Part shown: piece by piece, positions 27,091-41,600 of the stretch
Layout of the letters: each line of letters begins with the position of its first letter
Numbering within the stretch: the stretch's first letter is position 1
From: Hydractinia symbiolongicarpus
Taxonomy: Eukaryota > Cnidaria > Hydrozoa > Anthoathecata > Hydractiniidae
Direction of reading: 5' to 3'
DNA: 64,000 nucleotides
Assembly (NCBI RefSeq): GCF_029227915.1
Contig: NC_079876.1
Span: forward strand, 9,550,001 to 9,614,000
Position numbers and translations under genes: made by a program
The notes under the pieces: model-generated
What the model was told of the DNA's origin: nothing
Seen by the model: the letters and a program-made list of their open reading frames with translations, nothing else
Database searches by the model: none

Positions 27091-28140
27091 AAAACTACAT
27101 TTCATTGATTTTCTAACGGTGTCAGTCCGTTTGAGTTACAACGGTTGAGTCACATATTCGTACCAACATGTATTTAGCGATATTTTTCTGATATTACCAG
27201 GTTGCATCGCTTTTAACAATGAAGCGATTGACTGTGAGACTTAATTGAACTAACTTTGAACTGTGACCTGATAAATGAGACAATTGGACTCAAAGAAATA
27301 ACATTCTTTTTAATTTGACGTAGTTTCCGGAACTCAGCGATTACACTAAGCCCTGTGGTAGCGCTTCACTTGAAAATTTAGATAAATAAGTCAAATTTTA
27401 CTGTGGGACCAATCCTAGCCGTTATCGCGCGCTGAAGAAATAGCGAAAGTTTCAAAAACTACATTTCATTGATTTTCTAACGGTATCAATCAGCTTCAGT
27501 TACAACTGTTGCGTCACATATTCGTACCAACATGTATTTAGCGATATTTTTCTGACTTTACTAGGTTGCATCGCTTTTAAGAATGAAACTATTGACTGTG
27601 GGACTTAATTGAACTAACTTTGGAATGTAACCTGATAAATGTGATAAAGGAGACAATTGGACTCCAAGAAATAACATTCTTCTTAATTTGACATGATTGC
27701 CGGAACTCAGCGATTACACTGGGCGCTGGGGTAGCGCTTAATTCAAAAATGTAGACAAATAAGTCATTTTGTGCTGTGGGACCAATCGTAGTCGTTAGGA
27801 CACGCTGAAGAAATAGAGACAGATTTAAAAACTACATTTCATTGACTTTCTAACCGTGTCAGTCCGTTTGAGTTACAACGGTTGGGTCACATATTCGTAC
27901 CAACATGTATTTAGCGATATTTTTCTCATATTACTAGGTTGCATCGCTTTTAGCAATGAAACGATTGACTGTGGGACTTAATTGAACTAACTTTGGACTG
28001 TGACCTGATAAATGTGATAAAGGAGACAATTGGACTTCAAGAAATAACATTCTTCTTAATTTGACGTGATTACCGGTACTCAGCGATTACATGGGGCGCT
28101 GTGGTAGCACTTCATTTAAAAATTTAGATAAATAAGTCAT

Positions 28141-28386
28141 TTTTACTTTACTTTGCGACAGTGTCAAAAAGTACATTTCATTGACTTTCTAACGGTATAT
28201 ATCCGCTTCAGTTACAACGGTTGCGTCACATATTCGTACCAACATGTATTTAGCGATATTTTTCTGATATTACGTGGTTGCCTTGCTTTTAACAATAAAG
28301 CGATTGACTGTTGAACTTAATTGAACCAACTTTGGACTGTGGTAGCACTTCATTTAAAAATTTAGATTAATAACTCATTTTTTACT
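28141..28386 (+). repeat. Doubly deleted monomer (about 246 bp)
   Basis: This unit combines two lesions seen separately elsewhere: the missing head with the TACTTTACTTTGCGACAG join at 28144-28160 and the internal GGACTGTGGTAGCACTTC deletion near 28335. Its neighbours carry each lesion alone (27062; 24202; 30241). The combination on one monomer suggests exchange between the two deleted types. Confidence 0.85.
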
Positions 28387-30240
28387 GTGGGACCAATCCT
28401 AGTCGTTATCACGCGCTTAAGAATTAGCGGCAGTTTCAAAAAGTTCATTTCATTGACTTTTTAACGGTGTCAGTCCGTTTGAGTTAAAACGATTGGGTCA
28501 CATATTCGTACCAACATGTATTTAGCGATATTTTTCTGATATTACCAGGTTGCATCGCTTTTAACAATGAAGCGATTGACTGTGAGACTTAATCGAACTA
28601 ACTTTGAACTGTGACCTGATAAATGTGATAAAGGAGACAATTGAACTTCAAGAAATAACATTCATTTTAATTTGACGTGATTACCGGTACTCAGCGATTA
28701 CACAGGGCGCTGTGGTAGCACTTCATTAAAAAATTTAAAATAATAAGTCATTTTTTACTGTAGGACCAATCCTAGCTGTTATCACGCGCTGAAGAATTAG
28801 CGGCAGTTTCAAAAAGTACATTTCATTGGCTTTCTAACGGTGTCAGTCCGTTTGAGTTAAAACCATTGAGTCACATATTCGTACCAACATGTATTAACCG
28901 ATATTTTTCTGATATTACTAGGTTGCATCGCTTTTAACAATAAAACGATTGACTGTGGGACTTAATTGAACTAACTTTGTACTGTGACCAGATAAATGAG
29001 ACAATTGGACTCCAAGAAATAACGTTCTCCTTAATTTGACGTGATTGCCCTAACTCAGCGATTGCACTGGGCGCTGTGGTAGCGCTACATTTAAAAATTT
29101 AGATAAATAAGTCATTTTTACTGTGGGACCAGTCCTAGCCGTTATCACGCGCTGAAGAATTAGTGACAGGTTCGAAAAGTACATTTCATTGACTTTCTAA
29201 CGGTGTCAGTCCGTTTGAGTTAAAACGATTGGTTCACATATTCGTGCCAACATGTATTTAGCGATATTTTTCTGATATTACCAGGTTGCATCGCTTTTAA
29301 CAATGAAGCGATTGACTGTGAGACTTAATCGAACTAACTTTGAACTGTGACCTGATAAATGTGATAAAGGGGACAATTGGACTTCAAGAAATAACATTCT
29401 TTTTAATTTGACGTGATTACCGGTACTCAGCGATTACACAGGGCGCTGTGGTAGCACTTCATTAAAAAAATTAAAATAATAAGTCATTTTTTACTGTGGG
29501 ACGAATCCTAGCCGTTATCGCGCGCTGAAGAAATAGCGACAGTTTCAAAAACTACATTTCATTGACTTTCTAACGGTATCAATCCCCCTCAGTTACAACG
29601 GTTGAGTCACATATTCGCACCAACATGTATTTAGTGATATTTTTCTGATATTACTAGGTTGCATCGCTTTTAACAATGAAACGATTGACTGTGGGACTTA
29701 ATTGAACTAACTTTGGACTGTGACCTGATAAATGTGATAAAGGAGACAATTGGACTTCAAGAAATAACATTCTTTTTAATTTGACGTGATTACCGGTACT
29801 CAGTGATTACACTGGGCGCTGCGGTAGCACTTCATTAAAAAATTTAGATTAATAAGTCATTTATTACTGTAGGACCAGTCCTAGCCGTTATCACGCGTTG
29901 AAGAATTAGTGACAGGTTCGAAAAGTACATTTCATTGACTTTCTAACGGTGTCAGTCCGTTTGAGTTAAAACGATTGGTTCACATATTCGTGCCAACATG
30001 TATTTAGCAATATTTTCTAATATTACTAGGTTGCATCGCTTTTAACAATGAAACGATTGACTGTGGGACTTAATTGAACTAACTTTGGACTGTGACCTGA
30101 TAAATGTGATAAATTAGACAATTGGACTTCAAGAAATAACATTGTTCTTAATTTTGACGTGATTGCCGCAACTCAGCGATTACACTGGACGATGTGGTAG
30201 CACTTCATTTAAAAATTTAGATAAATAAGTCATTTTTACT

Positions 30241-30512
30241 GTGGGACCAATCCTAGCCGTTAGCGCTCGCTGAAGAAATAGCGACAGTTTCAAAAACTAC
30301 ATTTCATTGATTTTCTAACGGTATCAATCCGCTTCAGTTACAACGGTTGCGTCACATATTTGTACCAACATGTATTAAGCGATATTTTTCTGATATTACC
30401 TGGTTGCCTTGCTTTTAACAATGAAGCGATTGACTGTTGAACTTAATTGAACCAACTTTCGACTGTGGAAGCACTTCATTTAAAAATTTAGATTAATAAG
30501 TTATTTTTTACT
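30241..30512 (+). repeat. Internally deleted monomer (272 bp), second full-head copy
   Basis: Same length and same deletion point as 24202-24473, reading CGACTGTGGAAGCACTTC near 30461. It shares with the 28.3 kb unit the variants GGTTGCCTTGCTTTTAAC and GAACCAACTTT, so the deleted form has spread over at least 6 kb and then diverged by point changes. Confidence 0.86.
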
Positions 30513-31240
30513 GTGGGACCAATCCTAGTCGTTATCACGCGCTGAAATATTAGCGGCAGTTTCAAAAAGTACATTTCATTGATTTTCTAACGGTGTCAGA
30601 CTATTTGAGTTAAAACGATTGGGTCACATATTCGTACCAACATGTATTTAGCGATATTTTTCTGATATTACTAGGTTGCATCGCTTTTAACAATGAAGCG
30701 ATTGACTGTGAGACTAAATCGAACTAACTTTGCACTGTGACCTGATAAATGAGACAATTGGACTTCAAGAAATAACATTCTTTTTAATTTGACGTAATTA
30801 CCGGTACTCAGCGATTACACAGGGCGCTGTGGTAGCACTTCATTAAAAAATTTAAAATAATAAGTCATTTTTTACTGTGGGACCAATCCTAGCTGTTATC
30901 ACGCGCTGAAGAATTAGCGGCAGTTTCAAAAAGTACATTTTATTGACTTTCTAACGGTGTCAGTCCGTTTAAGTTAAAACCATTGAGTCACATATTCGTA
31001 CCAACATGTATTAACCGATATTTTTCTGATATTACTAGGTTGCATCGCTTTTAACAATGAAACGATTGACTGTGGGACTTAATTGAACTAACTTTGCACT
31101 GTGACCTGATAAATGAGACAATTGGACTCCAAGAAAAAACATTCTTCTTAATTTAACGTGATTGCCGGAACTCAGCGATTACACTAGGCGCTGTGGTAGC
31201 GCTTCATTTAAAAATTTAGATAAATAAGTCAATTTTTTTT

Positions 31241-34200
31241 GTAGGACCAATCCTAGCCGTTATCGCGCGTTGAAGAAATAGCGACAGTTTCAAAAACTAC
31301 ATTTCATTGACTTTCAAACGGAGTCACTCCGTTTGAGTTATAACGGTTGGGTCACATATTCGTACCAACATGTATTTAGCGAGATTTCCCTGATATTACT
31401 AGGTTGCATCGCTTTTAACAATGAAACGATTGACTGTGGGACTTAATTGAACTAACTTTGGAATGTGACCTGATAAATGTGATAAAGAAGACAATTGGAC
31501 TTCAAGAAATAACATTCTTCTTAATTTGACGTGACTGCCGGAACTCAGCGAATACACTGGGCGCTGTGGTAGCGCTTCATTTAAAAATTTAGATAAATAA
31601 GTCAATTTTTCCTGTTGGACCAATCCTAGCCGTTATCGCGCACTGAAGAACTAGCGACAGTTTCAAAAACTACATTTCATTGACTTTCTAACGGTGTCAG
31701 TCCGTTTGAGTTAAAACGATTGGTTCACATATTCGTACCAACATGTATTTAGCAATATTTTCTGATATTACTAGGTTGCATCGCTTTTAACAATGAAACG
31801 ATTGACTGTGGGACTTAATTGAACTAACTTTGCACTGTGACCTGATAAATGAGACAATTGGGATCCAAGAAATAACGTTCTTCTTAATTTGACGTGATTT
31901 CCGGAACTCAGCGATTACACTAGGCGCTGTGGTAGCGCTTCATTTAAAAATTTAGATAAATAAGTCAATTTTTACTGTAGGACCAATCCTAGCCGTTATC
32001 GCGCGCTGAAGAAATAGCGACAGTTTCAAAAACTACATTTCATTGACTTTCAAACGGAGTCACTCCGTTTGAGTTATAACGGTTGGGTTACATATTCGTA
32101 CCAACATGTATTTAGCGATATTTTTCTGATATTACTAGGTTGCATCGCATTTAGCAATGAAACGATTGACTGAGGGACTTAATTGAACTAACTTTGGACT
32201 GTGACTTGATAAATGTGATAAAGAAGACAATTGGACTTCAAAAAATAACATTCTTCTTAATTTGACGTGACTGCCGGAACTCAGCGATTACACTAGGCGC
32301 TCTGGTAGCGCTTCATTCAAAAATTTAGATAAATAAGTCAATTTTTACTGTAAGACCAATCCTAGCCGTTATCGCGCGCTGAAGAAATAGCGACAGTTTC
32401 AAAAACTACATTTCATTGACTTTCTAACGGAGTCACTCCGTTTGAGTTATAACGGTTGGGTCACATATTCGTACCAACATGTATTTAGCGATATTTTTCT
32501 GATATTACTAGGTTGCATCGCTTTTAACAATGAAACGATTGACTGTGGGACTTAATTGAACTAACTTTGGACTGTGACCTGATAAATGTGATAAAGGAGA
32601 CAATTGGACTTCAAGAAATAACATTCTTTTTAATTTGACGTTATTACCGGTACTCAGTGATTACACTGGGCGCTGTGGTAGCACTTCATTAAAAAATTTA
32701 GATTAATGAGTCATTTATTACTGTAGGACCAGCCCTAGCCGTTATCTCGCGTTGAAGATTTAATGACAGTTTCAAAAAGTACATTTCATTGACTTTCTAA
32801 CGGTGTCAGTCCGATTGAGTTAAAACGATTGGGTCACATATTCGTACCAACATGTATTTAGCAATATTTTCTGATATCAGTAGGTTGCATCGCCTTTAAC
32901 AATGAAACGATTGTCTGTGGGACTTAATTGAACTAACTTTGGACTGTGACCTGATAAATGTGATAAATGAGACAATTGGACTTCAAGAAATAACATTCTT
33001 TTTAATTTGACGTGATTACCGGTACTCAGCGATTACACTGGGCGCTGTGGTAGCACTTCATTGTAAAATTTAGATTAATAAGTCATTTTTTACTGTGGGA
33101 CCAATCATAGCCGTTATGACGCGATGAAGAATTAACGACAGTTTCAAAAAGTACATTTCATTGACTTTCTAAGGGTGTCAGTCCGTTTGAGTTTCAACGA
33201 TTGGGTCACATATTCGTACCAACATGTATTTAGCAATATTTTCTGATATCAGTAGGTTGCATCGCCTTTAACAATGAAACGATTGTCTGTGTGACTTAAT
33301 TGAACTAACTTTGGACTGTGACCTGATAAATGTGATAATTGAGACAACTGGACTTCAAGAAATAACATTCTTTTTAATTTGACGTGATTACCGGTACTCA
33401 GCGATTGCACTGGGCGCTGTGGTAGCACTTCATTTAAAAATTTAGATTAATAAGTCATTTTTTACTGTGGGACCAATCCTAGCCGTTATCACGCTCTGAA
33501 GAATTAGCGGCAGTTTCAAAAAGTAAATGTCATTGACTTTCAAACGGAGTCACTCCGTTTGAGTTATAACAGTTGGGTCACATATTCGTACCAACATGTA
33601 TTTAGCGAGATTTCTCTGATATTACTAGGTTGCATCGCTTTTAACAATGAAACGATTGACTGTGGGACTTAATTGAACTAACTTTGGAATGTGACCTGAT
33701 AAATGTGATAAAGAAGACAATTGGACTTCAAGAAATAACATTCTTCTTAATTTGACGTGATTTCCGGAACTCAGCGATTACACTAGGCGCTGTGGTAGCG
33801 CTTCATTTAAAAATTTAGATAAATAAGTCAATTTTTACTGTAGGACCAATCCTAGCCGTTATCTCGCGTTGAAGATTTAATGACAGTTTCAAAAAGTACA
33901 TTTCATTGACTTTCTAACGGTGTCAGTCCGATTGAGTTAAAACGATTGGGTCACATATTCGTACCAACATGTATTTAGCAATATTTTCTGATATCAGTAG
34001 GTTGCATCGCCTTTAACAATGAAACGATTGTCTGTGGGACTTAATTGAACTAACTTTGGACTGTGACCTGATAAATGTGATAAATGAGACAATTGGACTT
34101 CAAGAAATAACATTCTTTTTAATTTGACGTGATTACCGGTACTCAGCGATTACACTGGGCGCTGTGGTAGCACTTCATTGTAAAATTTAGATTAATAAGT

Positions 34201-37200
34201 CATTTTTTACTGTGGGACCAATCATAGCCGTTATGACGCGATGAAGAATTAACGACAGTTTCAAAAAGTACATTTCATTGACTTTCTAAGGGTGTCAGTC
34301 CGTTTGAGTTTCAACGATTGGGTCACATATTCGTACCAACATGTATTTAGCAATATTTTCTGATATCAGTAGGTTGCATCGCCTTTAACAATGAAACGAT
34401 TGTCTGTGTGACTTAATTGAACTAACTTTGGACTGTGACCTGATAAATGTGATAATTGAGACAACTGGACTTCAAGAAATAACATTCTTTTTAATTTGAC
34501 GTGATTACCGGTACTCAGCGATTGCACTGGGCGCTGTGGTAGCACTTCATTTAAAAATTTAGATTAATAAGTCATTTTTTACTGTGGGACCAATCCTAGC
34601 CGTTATCACGCTCTGAAGAATTAGCGGCAGTTTCAAAAAGTAAATGTCATTGACTTTCAAACGGAGTCACTCCGTTTGAGTTATAACAGTTGGGTCACAT
34701 ATTCGTACCAACATGTATTTAGCGAGATTTCTCTGATATTACTAGGTTGCATCGCTTTTAACAATGAAACGATTGACTGTGGGACTTAATTGAACTAACT
34801 TTGGAATGTGACCTGATAAATGTGATAAAGAAGACAATTGGACTTCAAGAAATAACATTCTTCTTAATTTGACGTGATTTCCGGAACTCAGCGATTACAC
34901 TAGGCGCTGTGGTAGCGCTTCATTTAAAAATTTAGATAAATAAGTCAATTTTTACTGTAGGACCAATCCTAGCCGTTATCGCGCGCTGAAGAAATAGCGA
35001 CAGTTTCAAAAACTACATTTCATTGACTTTCAAACGGAGTCACTCCGTTTGAGTTATAACGGTTGGGTTACATATTCGTACCAACATGTATTTAGCGATA
35101 TTTTTCTGATATTACTAGGTTGCATCGCTTTTAACAATGAAACGATTGACTGTGGGACTTAATTGAACTAACTTTGCACTGTGACTTGATAAATGAGAAA
35201 ATTGGGATCCAAGAAATAACGTTCTTCTTAATTTGACGTGATTTCCGGAACTCAGCGATTACACTAGGCGCTGTGGTAGCGCTTCATTTAAAAATTTAGA
35301 TAAATAAGTCAATTTTTACTGTAGGACCAATCCTAGCCGTTATCGCGCGCTGAAGAAATAGCGACAGTTTCAAAAACTACATTTCATTGACTTTCAAACG
35401 GAGTCACTCCGTTTGAGTTATAACGGTTGGGTTACATATTCGTACCAACATGTATTTAGCGATATTTTTCTGATATTACTAGGTTGCATCGCTTTTAGCA
35501 ATGAAACGATTGACTGAGGGACTTAATTGAACTAACTTTGGACTGTGACTTGATAAATGTGATAAAGAAGACAATTGGACTTCAAAAAATAACATTCTTC
35601 TTAATTTGACGTGACTGCCGGAACTCAGCGATTACACTAGGCGCTCTGGTAGCGCTTCATTTAAAAATTTAGATAAATAAGTCAATTTTTACTGTAAGAC
35701 CAATCCTAGCCGTTATCGCGCGCTGAAGAAATAGCGACAGTTTCAAAAACTACATTTCATTGACTTTCTAACGGAGTCACTCCGTTTGAGTTATAACGAT
35801 TGGGTCACATATTCGTACCAACATGTATTTAGCGATATTTTTCTGATATTACTAGGTTGCATCGCTTTTAACAATGAAACGATTGACTGTGGGACTTAAT
35901 TGAACTAACTTTGGACTGTGACCTGATAAATGTGATAAAGGAGACAATTGGACTTCAAGAAATAACATTCTTTTTAATTTGACGTTATTACCGGTACTCA
36001 GTGATTACACTGGGCGCTGTGGTAGCACTTCATTAAAAAATTTAGATTAATGAGTCATTTATTACTGTAGGACCAGCCCTAGCCGTTATCTCGCGTTGAA
36101 GATTTAATGACAGTTTCAAAAAGTACATTTCATTGACTTTCTAACGGTGTCAGTCCGATTGAGTTAAAACGATTGGGTCACATATTCGTACCAACATGTA
36201 TTTAGCAATATTTTCTGATATCAGTAGGTTGCATCGCCTTTAACAATGAAACGATTGTCTGTGGGACTTAATTGAACTAACTTTGGACTGTGACCTGATA
36301 AATGTGATAAATGAGACAATTGGACTTCAAGAAATAACATTCTTTTTAATTTGACGTGATTACCGGTACTCAGCGATTACACTGGGCGCTGTGGTAGCAC
36401 TTCATTGTAAAATTTAGATTAATAAGTCATTTTTTACTGTGGGACCAATCATAGCCGTTATGACGCGATGAAGAATTAACGACAGTTTCAAAAAGTACAT
36501 TTCATTGACTTTCTAAGGGTGTCAGTCCGTTTGAGTTTCAACGATTGGGTCACATATTCGTACCAACATGTATTTAGCAATATTTTCTGATATCAGTAGG
36601 TTGCATCGCCTTTAACAATGAAACGATTGTCTGTGTGACTTAATTGAACTAACTTTGGACTGTGACCTGATAAATGTGATAATTGAGACAACTGGACTTC
36701 AAGAAATAACATTCTTTTTAATTTGACGTGGTTACCGGTACTCAGCGATTGCACTGGGCGCTGTGGTAGCACTTCATTTAAAAATTTAGATTAATAAGTC
36801 ATTTTTTACTGTGGGACCAATCCTAGCCGTTATCACGCTCTGAAGAATTAGCGGCAGTTTCAAAAAGTAAATGTCATTGACTTTCAAACGGAGTCACTCC
36901 GTTTGAGTTATAACAGTTGGGTCACATATTCGTACCAAAATGTATTTAGCGAGATTTCTCTGATATTACTAGGTTGCATCGCTTTTAACAATGAAACGAT
37001 TGACTGTGGGACTTAATTGAACTAACTTTGGAATGTGACCTGATAAATGTGATAAAGAAGACAATTGGACTTCAAGAAATAACATTCTTCTTAATTTGAC
37101 GTGATTTCCGGAACTCAGCGATTACACTAGGCGCTGTGGTAGCGCTTCATTTAAAAATTTAGATAAATAAGTCAATTTTTACTGTAGGACCAATCCTAGC

Positions 37201-38673
37201 CGTTATCGTGCGCTGAAGAAATAGCGACAGTTTCAAAAACTACATTTCATTGACTTTCAAACGGAGTCACTCCGTTTGAGTTATAACGGTTGGGTTACAT
37301 ATTCGTACCAACATGTATTTAGCGATATTTTTCTGATATTACTAGGTTGCATCGCTTTTAACAATGAAACGATTGACTGTGGGACTTAATTGAACTAACT
37401 TTGGACTGTGACTTGATAAATGTGATAAAGAAGACAATTGGACTTCAAAAAATAACATTCTTCTTAATTTGACGTGACTGCCGGAACTCAGCGATTACAC
37501 TAGGCGCTCTGGTAGCGCTTCATTTAAAAATTTAGATAAATAAGTCATTTTTTACTGTAAGGCCAATCCTAGCCGTTATCGCGCGCTAAAGAAATAGCGA
37601 CAGTTTCAAAAACTACATTTCATTGACTTTCTAACGGAGTCACTCCGTTTGAGTTATAACGGTTGGGTCACATATTCGTACCAACATGTATTTAGCGATA
37701 TTTTTCTGATATTACTAGGTTGCATCGCTTTTAACAATGAAACGATTGACTGTGGGACTTAATTGAACTAACTTTGGACTGTGACCTGATAAATGTGATA
37801 AAGGAGACAATTGGACTTCAAGAAATAACATTCTTTTTAATTTGACGTGATTACCGGTACTCAGTGATTACACTGGGCGCTGTGGTAGCACTTCATTAAA
37901 AAATTTAGATTAATGAGTCATTTATTACTGTAGGACCAGCCCTAGCCGTTATCTCGCGTTGAAGATTTAATGACAGTTTCAAAAAGTACATTTCATTGAC
38001 TTTCTAACGGTGTCAGTCCGATTGAGTTAAAACGATTGGGTCACATATTCGTACCAACATGTATTTAGCAATATTTTCTGATATCAGTAGGTTGCATCGC
38101 CTTTAACAATGAAACGATTGTCTGTGGGACTTAATTGAACTAACTTTGGACTGTGACCTGATAAATGTGATAAATGAGACAATTGGACTTCAAGAAATAA
38201 CATTCTTTTTAATTTGACGTGATTACCGGTACTCAGCGATTACACTGGGCGCTGTGGTAGCACTTCATTGTAAAATTTAGATTAATAAGTCATTTTTTAC
38301 TGTGGGACCAATCATAGCCGTTATGACGCTTTGAAGAATTAACGACAGTTTCAAAAAGTACATTTCATTGACTTTCTAAGGGTGTCAGTCCGTTTGAGTT
38401 TCAACGATTGGGTCACATATTCGTACCAACATGTATTTAGCAATATTTTCTGATATTACTAGTTTGAATCGCTTTTAACAATGAAGCGATTGACTGTGAC
38501 ACTTAATCGAACTAACTATGAACTGTCACCTGATAAATGTGATAAAGGAGACAATTGGACTTCAAGAAATAACATTCTTTTTAATTTGACGTAATTACCG
38601 GTACTAAGCGATTACACAGGGCGCTGTGGTAGCACTTCATTAAAAAATTTGAAATAATAAGTCATTTTTTACT
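31241..38673 (+). repeat. Satellite array, segment VI (palindrome-bearing higher-order repeats)
   Basis: About 20 monomers drawn from a few highly homogenised types. Type a (TATCTCGCGTTGAAGATTTAA) begins at 32723, 33840, 36067 and 37930. Type b (ATCATAGCCGTTATGACGC) begins at 33095, 34212, 36439 and 38302. These are followed by type c (ATCACGCTCTGAAG) and by palindrome-bearing types. The order from 32723 is a b c a b c d e f a b c d f a b, which gives an adjacent 1117 bp trimer duplication (32723-33839 with 33840-34956) and longer repeats at offsets of 2227 and 1863 bp. A minus-strand open frame of 74 codons at 31399-31623 lies wholly inside satellite and is not a gene. Confidence 0.9.
31314..31336. 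repeat. Perfect 23 bp palindrome in satellite monomer
   Basis: Two arms of 11 bp, TCAAACGGAGT and ACTCCGTTTGA, are perfect reverse complements around a single C. Identical palindromes occur at 32050-32072, 33540-33562, 34657-34679, 35030-35052, 35394-35416, 36884-36906 and 37257-37279. Ordinary monomers have CTAACGGTGTCAGTCCGTTTG at this place, which pairs imperfectly. Monomers near 26.4, 32.4, 35.8 and 37.6 kb have an intermediate form with 8 bp arms (AACGGAGT/ACTCCGTT). It could extrude as a hairpin; whether it is functional cannot be told from the sequence. Confidence 0.9.
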
Positions 38674-41600
38674 GTGGGACCAATCCTAGCTGTTATCACG
38701 CACTGAAGGATTAGCGGCAGTCTCAAAAAGTACATTTCATTGAACTTCTAACGGTGTCAGACCGTTTGAGTTAAAACGATTGGGTCACATATTCGTACCA
38801 ACATGTATTTAGCGATATTTTTCTGATATTACTAGGTTGCATCGCTTTTAACAATGAAACGATTGAATGTGCAACTTAATTGAACTAACTTTGGACTGTG
38901 ACCTGATAAATGTGATAAATGAGACAATTGGACTTCAAGAAATAACATTCTTTTTAATTTGACGTGATTACCGTTACTCAGCGATACACTGTGCGCTGTG
39001 GTAGCACTTCATTTAAAAATTTAGATTAATAAGTCATTTTTTACTGTGGGACCAATCCTAGCCGTTATCACGCGCTGAAGAATTAGAGGCAGTTTCAAAA
39101 AGTAAATGTCATTGACTTTCTAACGGTGTTAGTCCGTTTGAGTTAAAACGATTGGGTCACATTATCGTACCAACATGTATTTTGCGATATTTTTCTGATA
39201 TTACTAGGTTGAATCGCTTTTAACAATGAAACGATTGACTGCGCAACTTAATTGAACTAACTTTGGACTGTGACCTGATAAATGTGATAAATGAGACAAT
39301 TGGACTCCAAGAAATAACATTCTTCTTAATTTGACGTGATTGCCGGAACTCAGCGATTACACTGGGCGCTGTGGTAGCACTTCATTGTAAAATTTAGATT
39401 AATAAGTCATTTTTTACTGTGGGACAAATCATAGCCGTTATGACGCGATGAAGAATTAACGACAGTTTCAAAAAGTACATTTCATTGACTTTCTAAGGGT
39501 GTCATTCCGTTTGAGTTTCAACGATTGGGTCACATATTCGTACCAACATGTATTTAGCGATATTTTTCTGATATTACTAGGTTGCATCGCTTTTAAGAAT
39601 GAAACGATTGACTGTGGGACTTAATTGAACTAACTTTGCACTGTGAACTGACAAATGTGATAAATGAGACAATTGGACTCCAAGAAATAACATTCTTCTT
39701 AATTTGACGTGACTGTCGGACCTCAGCGATTACACTGGGCGCTGTGGTAGCGCTACATTTAAAAATTTAGATAAATAAGTCATTTTTACTGTGGGACCAA
39801 TCCTAGCCGTAATCACGCGCTGAAGAATTAGCGACAGTTTTAAAAAGTACATTTTATTGACTTTCTAAGGGTGTCAGTCCGTTTGAGTTACAACGATTGG
39901 GTCACATATTCGTACCAACATGTATTTAGCGATATTTTTCTGATATTACTAGGTTTCATCGCTTTTAACAATGAAACGATTGACTGTGGGACTTAATTGA
40001 ACTAACTTTGCACTGTGACCTGATAAATGTGATAAAGGAGATAATTGGACTCCAAGAAATAACATTCTTCTTAATTTGACGTGATTGTCGGAACTCAGCG
40101 ATTACACTTAGCGCTGTGGTAGCACTTTATTGTAAAATTTAGATTAATAAGCCATTTTTTACTGTGGGACCAATCATAGCCGTTTTGACGGGCTGAAGAA
40201 TTAGCGACAGTTTCAAAAAGTACATTTCATTGACTTTCTAAGGGTGTCAGTCCGTTTGAGTTAAAACGATTGGGTCACATTATCGTACCAACATGTATTT
40301 TGCGATATTTTTCTGATATTACTAGGTTGAATCGCTTTTAACAATGAAACGATTGACTGCGCAACTTAATTGAACTAACTTTGGACTGTGACCTGATAAA
40401 TGTGATAAATGAGACAATTGGACTCCAAGAAATAACATTCTTCTTAATTTGACGTGATTGCCGGAACTCAGCGATTACACTGGGCGCTGTGGTAGCACTT
40501 CATTGTAAAATTTAGATTAATAAGTCATTTTTTACTGTGGGACCAATCATAGCCGTTATGACGCGATGAAGAATTAACGACAGTTTCAAAAAGTACATTT
40601 CATTGACTTTCTAAGGGTGTCATTCCGTTTGAGTTTCAGCGATTGGGTCACATATTCGTACCAACATGTATTTAGCGATATTTTTCTGATATTACTAGGT
40701 TGCATCGCTTTTAACAATGAAACGATTGACTGTGGGACTTAATTGAACTAACTTTGCACTGTGAACTGACAAATGTGATAATGAGACAATTGGACTCCAA
40801 GAAATAACATTCTTCTTAATTTGACGTGACTGTCGGTCCTCAGCGATTACACTGGGCGCTGTGGTAGCGCTACATTTAAAAATTTAGATAAATAAGTCAT
40901 TTTTACTGTGGGAGCAATCCTAGCCGTAATCACGCGCTGAAGAATTAGCGACAGTTTTAAAAAGTACATTTCATTGACTTTCAAAGGGTGTCAGTCCGTT
41001 TGAGTTACAACGATTGGGTCACATATTCGTACCAACATGTATTTAGCGATATTTTTCTGATATTACTAGGTTTCATCGCTTTTAACAATGAAACGATTGA
41101 CTGTGGGACTTAATTGAACTAACTTTGCACTGTGACCTGATAAATGTGATAAATTAGACAATTGGACTCCAAGAAATAACATTCTTCTTAATTTGACGTG
41201 ATTGTCGGAACTCAGCGATTACACTTAGCGCTGTGGTAGCACTTTATTGTAAAATTTAGATTAATAAGCCATTTTTTACTGTGGGACCAATCATAGCCGT
41301 TTTGACGCGCTGAAGAATTAGCGACAGTTTCAAAAAGTACATTTCATTGACTTTCTAAGGGTGTCAGTCCGTTTGAGTTACAACGATTGGGTCACATATT
41401 CGTACCAACATGTATTTAGCGATATTTTTCTGATATTACTAGGTTTCATCGCTTTTAACAATGAAACGATTGACTGTGGGACTTAATTGAACTAACTTTG
41501 CACTGTGACCTGATAAATGTGATAAATGAGACAATTGGACTCCAAGAAATAACATTCTTCTTAATTTGACGAGATTGTCGGAACTCAGCGATTACACTGG

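Larger units (their letters stand above)
24202..31240 (+). repeat. Satellite array, segment V (heterogeneous, with deleted monomers)
   Basis: About 19 to 20 monomer equivalents with the highest monomer-to-monomer divergence in the window. Many carry GAGTTAAAACGATTGGGTC, ATCACGCGCTGAAGAATTAG and GATTACCGGTACTCAGCG. Several monomers are internally deleted (listed separately). Some units have only one TGATAAATG word (for example near 25077, 27265 and 28989). The monomer near 26.88-27.06 kb carries TATAAATGTTATAAGTGAG, a word otherwise seen only from the retroelement flanks (42.9 kb) rightward. No gene seen. Confidence 0.88.

Noticed and set aside
31399-31623. A 74-codon minus-strand open frame
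   Set aside because: It lies entirely within ordinary satellite monomer sequence; equivalent positions in neighbouring monomers are not preserved as open frames, and the product resembles nothing I recognise.
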